Part shown: positions 12,401 through 24,400 of the stretch, piece after piece
Numbering within the stretch: position 1 is the stretch's first letter
How the letters are laid out: each line of letters begins with the position of its first letter
Source of the DNA: Chrysaora quinquecirrha
Taxonomy: Eukaryota; Cnidaria; Scyphozoa; Semaeostomeae; Pelagiidae
Direction: 5' to 3'
Assembly (NCBI GenBank): GCA_014526335.1
Contig: JACTAT010000004.1
Location: 2,006,077-2,070,076, forward strand
Length of the DNA: 64,000 bases
Made by a program: the position numbers and the translations under genes
Notes under the pieces: generated by a model
Told to the model about the DNA's origin: nothing
Database searches by the model: none
Seen by the model: the letters and a program-made list of their open reading frames with translations, nothing else

Positions 12401-15400
12401 CAGTTGAAAATAAGAAACGGCATTTTGCTACTCAAAACAGTCATTCGGTCAGTCCCTATACTAGGGTAGAACGGAGAAATCCGATAATGGCTAACATCCT
12501 AAGAAATGGTGCTATCTTGGTGGCATTTGTATGTTTTGCTGCTTATTATACAAGCAATGCCATGCATTCTGGAACATTTTATCAAAAGATATCAGATGAT
12601 GAAGATATTGGTGATGATAAACCTACAAGCATGTCAAGTCTCTTCACTAAAGATTTCCATCAATGCAGCTTGCGAAATTGGTGCAATTTTGTCGCAGTAA
12701 ACACTGAAGATAACACTGTCCATCAAGTTGAAGGCATAGGAAAACTGAAGAACATTGGCAAGAAACTTAAAATCTGGCAAAAGATGAGAGATCCCGCCGG
12801 ACCAGTAATTGAAGATGTCAAAGGCAAGCATGGTTGGTTTCTAATTTATATTAGCCTTATGCTAGTGCGCCAAGAATTACGTTGCTTTATTTCAAATTCT
12901 ACAATTTTCAATTTTAGTGTTCAGCAGCTGCAAAGAAGCTATGGAGAAAAGACAAAGAGAAAATGGAACAACTGAATTGCTAATAAATGGCTCAGTAATT
13001 CGTGTCTACTGTGATATGATCACAGATGGTGGAGGATGGATTGTCTTCCAAAAGCGTACAAACAGCAGCGTGGATTTCAGGAGAGATTGGAAAGCGTATG
13101 AAAATGGCTTTGGGAATTTACAAGGAAACTTCTGGCTCGGTTTGGAAGCACTGCATAATCTAACAAAGAGTGGAAATTATGTTCTAAGAATCGACCTGCA
13201 GGCTGCTGATGGCGATCGTGGTTTTGCAAAGTACACCAATTTCAAAATAGGATCAAAAGAAGAGAAATACAAGATGACATTTGGTCAGTACTCTGGAAAC
13301 ATTGGAAATGGATTGGAGCTGTCAAATGGAGGGCCTTTTGCAACATTTGATCAAGACGTTAGAGCTAGCTTCACTGGAGTTGTCTGTGCGACTGAATATA
13401 AAGGTGGATGGTGGTTCGGTAGCAGCCATTGCTTTGGCGGATTGCTGAATAATCTTTACCCTGGTACTACTGAGTCGACGTTGCCACCTCACTATGCTGT
13501 GAATGCGGACTTCATGTCTTGGCAGGCCTGGAAGAACAACATCTTTGGGAACATTGTATTCTCTGAAATGAAAATAAAAATAGAAAACTAACTAACTTCA
13601 CTATACCATGTAAATACCCTTGCTTTCGCAGAAAGGTTGCATTTAAGCTGACATGTAACATAATTAGTATTTTACAAACAAGCTCGTCCGTTTTAAGTTT
13701 GCAAGTAAAAACCTCGTATTTTATTCTATCACTGGTTATTTCAAAAGCGTATTATTAATCATCTAATCGACAAGTTACGATATTTTCTTGCACTATGTAG
13801 TTAATTAATAATGCCCATTTGATATAATAACAGATATATGCTCCAACATGAACACTTTTTGCTATGGAATATCTTCATTCCCCCCCTCCCCCCTCCTGCA
13901 CCACCGAAAAACTGTGTGAATGACTATTTTCATGACTTTGAATTGAAGTTGTATTACTTGCGTCGTTTTCAATCTTATACAAGATTCCAGAGTGGCGTAG
14001 TTTGGAGGTAGCAGAGACCTATAGTTGCGTCACTGGGTTGCCATGAACCAGTGGCGTAGCCAAGCGGGCACGGGGGTGGCATCGCCAAAAGGTTTTTACC
14101 AAGGCTAAGGACGTATTTTTTGGTCACATTTTGTTTTAAGCAGACGCCTTCTCTTTTCGAAAGCCGTCGAAGCTTATTTTTTTGCTACCGTCTTCTGAAA
14201 GCGGCAGGTTCGGTAGGCCTCCAAAACCTTCTGTGCATGAAGCTGGAAAGTTTCGCAGACATCGCAAGGAATCTCGTTCTCACATTAAAATGATCTGTTT
14301 AGTTCTAGGATGTTCTGATCAGCATACCGTAAATACACCCTAAATCTGATGGAAAAGTGTCTGAGAGTACTGTTTGGTTATTTGTTCATAAAACCACATC
14401 CAAGTTTTCCCTAATTACGCCTTTTTGCCCCTCCAATGTTGCCATTGCCATGAAGCAATTTTCAGAAAATTTTATCCCCGGGGGCATTGAGGCCTAGGGG
14501 GGTCTAGTCTGGGCTAAAGAGGGCCAAAGCTTAAATTTGCAAAATAACCCTCAAATGGTAGTACTGTAAGTTTTTGCAACAACCCCCAAATGGTAGAACA
14601 AAAAGCTAGAAATCATTCCGTTCTGAAAACTGCCAATCCAAAAATAAAAGGTTGAAAGTTTGCTAACATTCAAATACATGAAGGGTTCAGAACTAGGCTC
14701 AAAACACCAAGAAAGCGAACGTAAACGGTAGTAGCTATAAAGAATTCCCCAAAGTTGCAGTGTCATTTCTTTATTTCTATAAAACGAGCCATTTGATAAC
14801 TATGTGGTAAGACCCTCAACCCGACCGGACACTCCTGTTGGGCCTCAATGAGAGCCGCCCCCTGGAACTGTACCTTCTGTCTGAAATTGTTACAAAAATG
14901 CCCCAAAAATGTTAATGTTTTATTGCTGGGAATACTTTCAAGGAATGTCTACATAAAACACCTTTCATCGTTTCAGCATATGAAACATTTATAACTAAGC
15001 TTAAATAAATTTATGGCTCAATAATAAACAATAAAGTAGGAAAGGGGATGGTGAATGAAAGCCCGAACATAGAGCAGGCATTTTCACGTAAGATCAATTG
15101 CAGCTGTTAGGTTTATAATTGGCTTCATCTCAAATTAGCATATTATTTTAAGTAGAGCAGCCTTTACTGATTTTTGTTGTATTAAAGGTCCTTTGCTTCC
15201 TGTTGAGCCAGTGGAAGTAATTTTTTATCTAAGAATCGAGTAAAAATGAGTATTTTGTAGGAAAATTGAATTCGTCGTGAGCAATCTTTATTGGAACAAA
15301 GACGGTAGTATCTCAGTTCAGACCGTTATACATAATAAATAAAATAAGTCCTAATCCTCAAAACAACTGAATTTTTGGTTACAAGACAAGAAATGATGAC

Positions 15401-18400
15401 TATAAGACACCCACTCGGGACTAGGACCATTGATTTTTCAGATGTTTATAAGCTAAACTGCTCCGACATTAATTTTATGTCCTAAGTATAGATGCTAGGC
15501 CATGGTTTAATGCTAAAACGGTGCATAAAAGTTGACAAGAATGCCGAAATTTCGGCACTGTTTGAAAACGGCTCGTAACAGCCAGCACGAATACCGGAAG
15601 GTTTGGCATAATCCTTTCCAGTAATTTTGCTTAATTTTTTAAAGTCGCTCCTAAAATTTCTTGTGTGGAAAGTTTTTTTGAATGACGGAGAATTTAGGGC
15701 CTGTTTTTATGGAGCCGAGTTACTCGGCAGTCCTAGTTATCCGCCATGTATACAAAATTAACGAAATCCCGGCTGCCTGTTTATATGAGAGAGACGAGTA
15801 ACTCGGCTAGCCGGGATCCCGGCAAAACAGGCGAGATCTCGGCATGCCGAGTTATCCGGGTCTCTCATATAAACGCAAAATGCCAAGTTACTCGGCCAGC
15901 CAGGACAAAATCGATGCGCATGCTTATACTGCGAGGCATTTGACTTTAAAACAATTTTGGCCGCCACTCTCCCAGCAGAGATTGATGTGCATGAAGAGGA
16001 AGCCAAGAAACGGAAAGACGGAAACGGAACCGAACTAAAACGAACCAAAAAACTGAAACTTCGTGTAACACTGCCTAGAAATAACTCGGCTAGCTGGGAA
16101 ACTCGGCTCCAGATCAACAGGATTTAATTTGATCTCGGCTTGTCGAGTAACTCGGCTAGCCGGGTAACTCAGCTCCATAGAAACAGGCCCTTACCCTTGT
16201 TGAACTGGTCGTATAATTATGAAATACGCCATTTTGCTATTTTTCAAATTTGGCACGTACGTCTGTCAGTCCACACTTTAAGTTTGATTTTCATTCATTT
16301 TATTCATATCATTCAAAAGATGGTTGTGGCAACGTTTCTATATTTGCGATAGAATCAAACTAATTTGGCAATGGCTATCTGTAAAAGGGGGAACGAGGAA
16401 TCGGGGAACGGGGAATCGGGGAACGGGGAATCAGGGAATATGACGTCATATTCCCCCTTTTGGAATGATAACAAATCGTCTTTGCTTTCCCCGATTCCTC
16501 GGGGAATCTGTAAAAGGGGGAATCTGTAAAAGGGGGAATCTGTAAAAGGGGGAATCTTGCAGATTGTAGATTTTAAGGTGGAAATTGCCATTGATGTTAG
16601 CATGTTAACACCCTTTCCGTCTTTGTGGTCCATCGTCTTTGTGGTCCACAAGAGCAAAATTGGGTGAAAAATGAAAGTTGTGCGATGTTACTGAAAATTG
16701 GCAGAAAGGGGTAATTTCGAGTGCTTATTTTGAATCTGCAATTTATTTTTCAAAATTTCTAAGTTTGGGGTCGAATGGGGGCAAATTAGGTGAAGGTGGG
16801 CATCGAAATGAAAGTGATGCGATTTTTTCTGAAAATTTACAGGAAGGGGTAATTTCGGGTGCTGATTTCGAATATAGAAATTATTTTTTAAATTTTCTAA
16901 GTTTTGGGGGTCAGTTAGGGGCAAATAAGGCAAATAAGGTGAATCGGGGCAGAAAAATGAAAGCTGAAAGTTTTGCGGAAAATTGACAAAAGGGGGTAAT
17001 TGTATTTATTGATATTTCCAAATTCCATAATATTTCATTGGAAGGGATGCTACATATTATGCTTGTTACATAGATTTTGGAGATTTTATTTAGATTTTTC
17101 TCAAGTTGTGACTCGTTTTGCCCCGAATTACGCTAAAAATTTGGAAAACACCGTTTGTTTCACTTTTTTGATTTTGAAACAAACAGAAACAAACAAGCTG
17201 TAGAAAGCGAAGGATCAGATATTCTTATCTTAATTACCCATTTAATAAAGCTAAAGATCGTTAATAAACATGTTCATGTCGATATCACTTAACATTAAAT
17301 GCAGATACAAGCCTTTCAAAGTATGGCTGTGAAAGTATTGAATTTGCCGTAAAGTATTACTTGGATAGCATCCAGGCTTCATAGAAAGTTAGTAACATGA
17401 ATCATTAGAAATATAGCTGACTCCCAATCCCCATTAATTTGTCTACTGAAGAGAAAGGTAACAGTCGGAACCAACTATAATAATACCAAAACAAACTATA
17501 ACAAACTGAAACTAAAATATTGCTAAAAGCTTCTTTGTTGGCTATGAGATGTGTTTGTATGAGGCTTTTCGTGATTGATAGGAAACAATAGCAGGAAAAG
17601 GACCATTAGAGCCACAACCAATAACAGCACAGGATAGCTGGTTAATTGATTTGCAGAGGGCATACCGGAAAAGCGGGACCCGGGACCCTAGGTGGGACCC
17701 AGCGGGACCCGGGACCCTAAGTGGGACCCTAGACGTGGGACCCTGGTGGGACCTGGGACCCTAGGTGGGACCCTAGACGTGGGACCCTGGTAGGACCCGG
17801 GACCCTAGGTGGGACCCTAGACGTGGGACCCTGGTGGGACCCGGGACCCTAGGTGGGACCCTAGACGTGGGACCCTGGTGGGATCCGGGACCCTAGGTGG
17901 GACCCTAGACGTGGGACCCTAGGTGGGACCTTTGAACAATCGACACAAATCATTGAACAACAGAAAAAAATTGGAATGATAACCTACTAAGCCAACAGTG
18001 TAACCAAAATGAGAAACATAGAGTGAGTTCTTGCACATGACGGACATTTAGGTGCAATTGTGGGCAAAGGGAGAAAAAATTCCAAGCTAGAGGTGTGCGA
18101 AGCCAAAATTGACGATATATTCAAGAGAAATCAAGAAAAATTGCGTCAAGAAGCTTAACAAGACAAATTTCAAAGTAATCTAAGTCCATTTAAACTATTT
18201 TCAGCCTTCTTCATGTACATACAGTATTGGCAACGTGCTACAGCCCACAAGTAACAACTTTCAGTAGGCCACTATCAAAATGTCAAGTCCAGCCACTAAA
18301 TTTGAGATGGAAACCTCTATAATATACGAATAATACATAGGGATAAATCTTTTATAATGTTTTTCTTTCTGTTTTTCTACAAATCTTTAATTTTTTCAAA

Positions 18401-21400
18401 ATAAATCCCATAAGTTCTCCTAGTCTTCCCTCGTTCGTTGTGGTCATCGATTCATCGGTGGCCTAAGCCTTTGTCGTTTATAACAACTTCATCAGAACAT
18501 CGCAGCGTTCTTCGTTTCAAAAATTAATTTTGAAACATCAACTCCAATTTCAGTTGCCGCAGTTGTTATTTCTTTCATTTTCCCACTCCGAAGCCACTTA
18601 CAGTAATATGCCGGTGGACTTTACTGCCTCGTTGTTTCCATTTTCCTTAGAATTTCTGTGTTGCAGGCACTCTTCCGTTCGCGTGATACTGTTTACGCAT
18701 TCCACAGACAAGGAACAATGCCAATTAGATATAATGACAGTGATTTTATTGCTTCATGGATGTTTGACGTGGGACCCTGGTGGGACCCGGGACCCTAGGT
18801 GGGACCCTAGACGTGGGACCCTAGGTGGGACCCTAGGTTGGATCCTGAACGTAGGCATTGAGCAATCAATAAAAAGATTGCAACGATGATCTTTTGCATC
18901 AAAAGTGCAACAAAAATGAGAGCAAGTTGTGAATTAATTTTCTTATAATGTTTTTCGTTCTCCATAAATTTTCACCTCGTTGGTCATCGATGGCTTAGGC
19001 CTTTGCTTTACAGAAACTTCAGCTAAACATGGAAGCGTTTCAAAAATAGGTTTCCAAATATTAATTCCAGTTTCAGTCGCAGCAGACATTGGACTGGAAC
19101 TCGGACGAATTGAAGTGCGAATTTTGTCTTCAATTTGTTCACTGAAACTGATGTTCGCGTGTACGCGGAACAACTTGCTCCGTGTCCCACCTAGGGTCCC
19201 GGGTCCCACCAGGGTCCCACGTCAAACATCCATGAAGCAATAAAATCACTGTCATTATATCTAATTGGCATTGTTCCTTGTCTGTGGAATGCGTAAACAG
19301 TATCACGCGAACGGAAGAGTGCCTGCAACACAGAAATTCTAAGGAAAATGGAAACAACGAGGCAGTAAAGTCCACCGGCATATTACTGTAAGTGGCTTCG
19401 GAGTGGGAAAATGAAAGAAATAACAACTGCGGCAACTGAAATTGGAGTTGATGTTTCAAAATTAATTTTTGAAACGAAGAACGCTGCGATGTTCTGATGA
19501 AGTTGTTATAAACGACAAAGGCTTAGGCCACCGATGAATCGATGACCACAACGAACGAGGGAAGACTAGGAGAACTTATGGGATTTATTTTGAAAAAATT
19601 AAAGATTTGTAGAAAAACAGAAAGAAAAACATTATAAAAGATTTATCCTATGTATTATTCGTATATTATAGAGGTTTCCATCTCAAATTTAGTGGCTGGA
19701 CTTGACATTTTGATAGTGGCCTACTGAAAGTTGTTACTTGTGGGCTGTAGCACGTTGCCAATACTGTATGTACATGAAGAAGGCTGAAAATAGTTTAAAT
19801 GGACTTAGATTACTTTGAAATTTGTCTTGTTAAGCTTCTTGACGCAATTTTTCTTGATTTCTCTTGAATATATCGTCAATTTTGGCTTCGCACACCTCTA
19901 GCTTGAATTTTTCTCCTTTGCCCACAATTGCACCTAAATGTCCGTCATGTGCAAGAACTCACTCTATGTTTCTCATTTTGGTTACACTGTTGGCTTAGTA
20001 GGTTATCATTCCAATTTTTTTCTGTTGTTCAATGATTTGTGTCGATTGTTCAAAGGTCCCACCTAGGGTCCCACGTCTAGGGTCCCACCTAGGGTCCCGG
20101 ATCCCACCAGGGTCCCACGTTTAGGGTCCCACCTAGGGTCCCGGGTCCCACCTAGGGTCCCACGTCTAGGGTCCCACCTAGGGTCCCGGGTCCCACCAGG
20201 GTCCCACGTCTAGGGTCCCACCTAGGGTCCCGGGTCCCACCAGGGTCCCACGTCTAGGGTCCCACCTAGGGTCCCGGGTCCCACCAGGGTCCCACGTCTA
20301 GGGTCCCACTTAGGGTCCCGGGTCCCGCTGGGTCCCACCTAGGGTCCCACCTAGGGTCCCGGGTCCCACCAGGGTCCCACGTCTAGGGTCCCACTTAGGG
20401 TCCCGGGTCCCGCTGGGTCCCACCTAGGGTCCCGGGTCCCGCTTTTCCGGTATGCCTTTGCAGAGGGATCAGGAGAAAGAGCCTATGGAATTTGATAATG
20501 CGTGCCAAATCCCGCCCCTCCGAGACAGCACGGCGTTTATGAACCTCCCATGTATCTTTTCCTTTAAATTAAATCAAGCAGAGTCTTTTACGGGATGCAA
20601 AAACAAAGTCGGCGTACATGTCATATCTGCAATGGCGTTTGCAAAATTTGCCAGTTTTCCGAAATTGAAAGCCAACGTAAAAAGCCGTCTTGAAAATATC
20701 AAGCTCTATGACTGGCATGATGTCAAAATAACAAATCAGATTGGTTCAGGGGCATTTGGATTAGTTTCTTGTGCAGATATTAAAGGAAGAAAAGAAAATG
20801 TTATTTTGAAATGGCCGCACGATGCTGTTTCTCAAGAGAAAGAATTCAGCTAAGAAGTTCTACTGCTTGAAAGCTTAAAGGGGCACTCGAATATAGTTGA
20901 GTTCGCATTTACCTAATTTGCCGCCATTTTGTCCATGTTCGACCATCAAGCTTAAAAACTTTTGAAAAATAGACTTCAGATTCGAAATTAGCATTCCAAA
21001 TTACCCCTTTCTGTCAATTATCAGCGAAATCTCACAGCTTTCATTTTTCTGTCCCGATTCACCTTATTTGCCTTATTTGCCCCCAATTGACCCCCAAAAC
21101 TTAGAAAATTTAAAAAATAATTTCTAGATTCGAAATCAGCACCCGAAATTACCTCTTCCTGTAAATTTTCAGAAAAAATCGTATCACTTTCATTTCGATG
21201 CCCACACTCACCTAATTTGCCCCCATTCGACCCCAAAACTTAGAAATTTTGAAAAATAAATTGCAGATTCAAAATAAGCACTCGAAATTACCCCTTTCTG
21301 CCAATTTTCAGTAACATCGCACAACTTTCATTTTTCACCCAATTTTTGCTCTTGTGGACCACAAAGACGGAAAGGGTGTTAACATGCTAACATCAATGGC

Positions 21401-24400
21401 AATTTCCACCTTAAAATCTACAATCTGCAAGATTCCCCCTTTTACAGATTCCCCCTTTTACAGATTCCCCCTTTTACAGATTCCCCGGGGAATCGGGGAA
21501 TGCAAAGACGATTTGTAGTCATTCCCCCTTTTAAGATTGGGAAAAAGGGGAATATGACGTCATATTCCCTGATTCCCCGTTCCCCGATTCCCCGATTCCT
21601 CGTTCCCCCTTTTACAGATAGCCTTTGGCAATTGATAATATATTAATGAATAGGAATTTGTTGTGTTAGAAACTCAAGCGAAGAGATACAAAACAAAACG
21701 TTTAATGGTTGTGTCATACAATTTTGCAACCTGTTTATTTTCATTATCAAATCAAACCTTTTCAATAATTTTTATTCCATCTATGAACAAGAGGTTTTTG
21801 CAATAGAATCTGTGGCAGAATGTGATAGAAATCTGGGATGAACACCAAACAGAAAACCTGTTGTAGACCTGTGGGAAAACTTTTTTAGAAGTTGTTTGCA
21901 TACGAATGTCACTGTTTAACATTAAAAATAGAATACATAAGTCATTAAGCAATGCGATGTGATCATCTAACACAGAATCGGCATTGCTAGAATAAAGCAT
22001 TTATTAAACATTCAACTAGTCAGTCGATTTACTGTTATATGTAAGACAGAGACAACTCATGATGACTGGCATCCTAAGACAACGTGCCACTCTGGTAGCA
22101 TTTGCATGCTTTGCTGTTTTTTGCACAAGCACTGCGATGCAATTTGGAACATTTTATCAAAAGATATCAGATGATGGAGATATTGATGATGATACACCTA
22201 CAAGCATGTCAAGTCTTTTCACTAAAGATTTCCATCAGTGCAGCTTGCGAAATTGGTGCAATTTCATTGCAGTAAACACTGAAGATAACACTGTCCATCA
22301 AGTTGAAAGCAGAGAAAAACTGAAGAACATTGGCAAGAATCTTCAAGTCTGGGGAAAAGTGAGAGATCCCGCCGGACCAGTAAAGGAAGATGTCAAACGC
22401 AAGCAAGGTTGGTTTCTAATTTATATTAGCCTTTAAAAGCTTGGTCGTTTGGAACCACAAACCCAAAATTTCCGAGCAACCATTAATTTTGGCCATGCCC
22501 CTCAGAGCTGTTGAGATTTATGTCTAACAAAACAAGTTAGTATGATGGCCTGTTATCTATAATCTTAGGAGAAAGTTGGGCGAATGTACAGAGGCCCAAT
22601 TGCTAGTAATCAAAATTTCAGTCCTACAGTTGGGGTTTGGTGTTAAAAAACCTGTTTTTCTCCCCCAGGCCTGTATGTACAAGGCATGCCAGATAGTTAT
22701 AGCCACTAACTATCCAGCACGCAGGAATGGGAGGGCGGGTGTTTAATTTTGCAAACGCGGATGAAAGTTCCCAACAATTTCCTGCCTTCTATACACATTA
22801 CAGCCTCGAAACGGCGCAGAGACCCTGGCAAGATGACAGCCAACACAGGAAGACCAGAATGCTCACTCCTGCTTTAACTCAAATTAGAAATGCTTTCTAA
22901 TTTTCATTATGCTATTGCGCCCAGAATTACGTTGCTTTATTTCAGCTTCTACAATTTCAAATTTTAGTGCCCGGTAGCTGTAAAGAAGCAATGGAGAAAG
23001 GACAAAGAGAAAATGGAACGACTGAATTGCTGATAAATGGCTCAGTAATTCGTGTCCACTGTGATATGATCACAGATGGTGGAGGATGGATTGTCTTCCA
23101 AAAGCGTACAAACAGCAGTGTGGATTTCAACAGAGATTGGAAAGCGTATGAAAATGGTTTTGGGAATTTGCAAGGAAACTTCTGGCTCGGTTTGGAAGCA
23201 CTGCATAATCTAACAAAGGGTGGAAATTATGTTCTAAGAATCGACCTGCAGGCTGTTGATGGTGATCGAGGTTATGCAAAGTACACCAATTTCAAAATAG
23301 GATCAAAAGAAGAGAAATACAAGATAACAGTTGATAACTACACTGGAAACATCGGAGACGCGTTGAGAATTGCAAATGAAATGCCATTTTCAACATACGA
23401 CCAAGATAGAAGTACCACTAATCAAGCTGATTGCGCAAAAACATTGAAGGGTGGATGGTGGTTTGGTAGCGACTTTTGTTATAATGCAATACTGAACAAT
23501 TGTTACCCTGGGTCTGTTGGGTGTAATGTCTGGCAATCCATGTCTTGGAAGTCGTGGAAAAATAACTTCGGAAACATAGTTTTTTCTGAAATGAAAATAA
23601 AAGAATATCACTGAAGACACTTCGCCTTTGGCAGAACTATAATTGCACTTATTGTTCACTCATCTCACTATTAGCATTGACGGTTTTCAAATCCAAATCA
23701 TCACTGTTGTATACGTTTCTGTAACTTTTGAGCACACGTATTATTTCCCCTAACTGCACAATGAGGCCAAGAATTATTAGTAAATTTATATAAATAAAAA
23801 TAGACATTATAAATGGGAAAATAACATTTGCGTAGGAAGCTATGAAGGATTCTCGTAGCAAAGGGCTATGAGGGAATAACGAAAAACGGAACTTCGATTG
23901 AGATGTGGAAGGAAATTTCTTTTCGAAGACACTTGTAGGAGCAATGTTGGTAAATCTCTAAGCATTCGCATGTATTAATCATAGCTTTGTTACTGCATTG
24001 GTAAATGCTTTATGTCTCATGTCTGGGTCTCATTTATAATTTCTTGATCTACTGCACTAAGAAACAAAGATTTAATATGGCAGTTTAGCTCTTTAATGGA
24101 TATTAAAAGGTGTACCACAAGGCTCTGTTCTTGGACTTCTCTTGTTGCTGCAGGGCCTGTTCGTTCGGACAATAGAGCTAGGCAATCAACGGAGCATGGC
24201 ACGTTTGTGCGACTACGTCATCTTGGGTGTTGTTACGTGCTTGTCACAGTAGGATGATGAGAATGAAAAAGCCACTGTATCTGTACCCTTTCAAGCCGGG
24301 TGGTATGGGTAACGGTCTATATGATTAAACAAATGGAGGCTTGTTTGTCTCCATGACAACAGAAGGTGAATTTGTTGATACGTAAACTACATCAAAGGCC

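Larger units (their letters stand above)
17660..20456. mobile_element. Inner 2.8-kb palindromic element with 9-bp TSD and GGGACCC repeats
   Basis: Target duplication TTTGCAGAG occurs at 17651-17659 and 20457-20465. Ends are GGCATACCGGAAAAGCGGGA and its inverse. The left arm (17660 to about 18835) and right arm (about 19178-20456) are near-identical inverted repeats of about 1.2 kb. Their outer part is a minisatellite of about 44 bp per unit, rich in GGGACCC and CCTAGG. The central loop (about 18840-19175) is itself a diverged copy of part of the arm (ctccataaattttcacctcg...tttcaaaaat). No transposase is visible, so the element is non-autonomous. Confidence 0.9.
16373..21623. mobile_element. 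Outer foldback/Mutator-like element with 9-bp TSD, carrying a kinase fragment
   Basis: Target duplication TTTGGCAAT occurs at 16364-16372 and 21624-21632. The termini are GGCTATCTGTAAAAGGGGGA and its inverse. The left arm (16373 to about 16990) and right arm (about 20960-21623) are inverted copies containing GGGGAATCGGGGAAC repeats, a palindromic ATATGACGTCATAT and a tandem unit of about 145 bp (GAAATTACCCCTTTCTG-like). The interior holds a protein-kinase fragment and a second inserted element. A 9-bp TSD with long TIRs fits Mutator-like elements, and host-gene cargo fits the Pack-MULE type; the superfamily is inferred. Confidence 0.88.

Noticed and set aside
12382..12486. Earlier in-frame start for FREP A
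   Set aside because: It would place 35 polar residues before the signal peptide and has no counterpart in FREP B or C.
15758..16117. Open frame on the - strand with Ser/Arg-rich protein
   Set aside because: It lies wholly within a TTA-flanked MITE and has no recognisable feature.
18530..18889. Open frame of 119 residues, also present inverted at 19139-19459
   Set aside because: It lies in the arms of the palindromic element, shows no domain, and runs into the GGGACCC repeat. Duplication by the palindrome is not evidence of coding.
20452..20465. ATG at 20452 as the start of the kinase fragment
   Set aside because: The codons come from the inner transposon's TIR and target duplication, not from a kinase gene.
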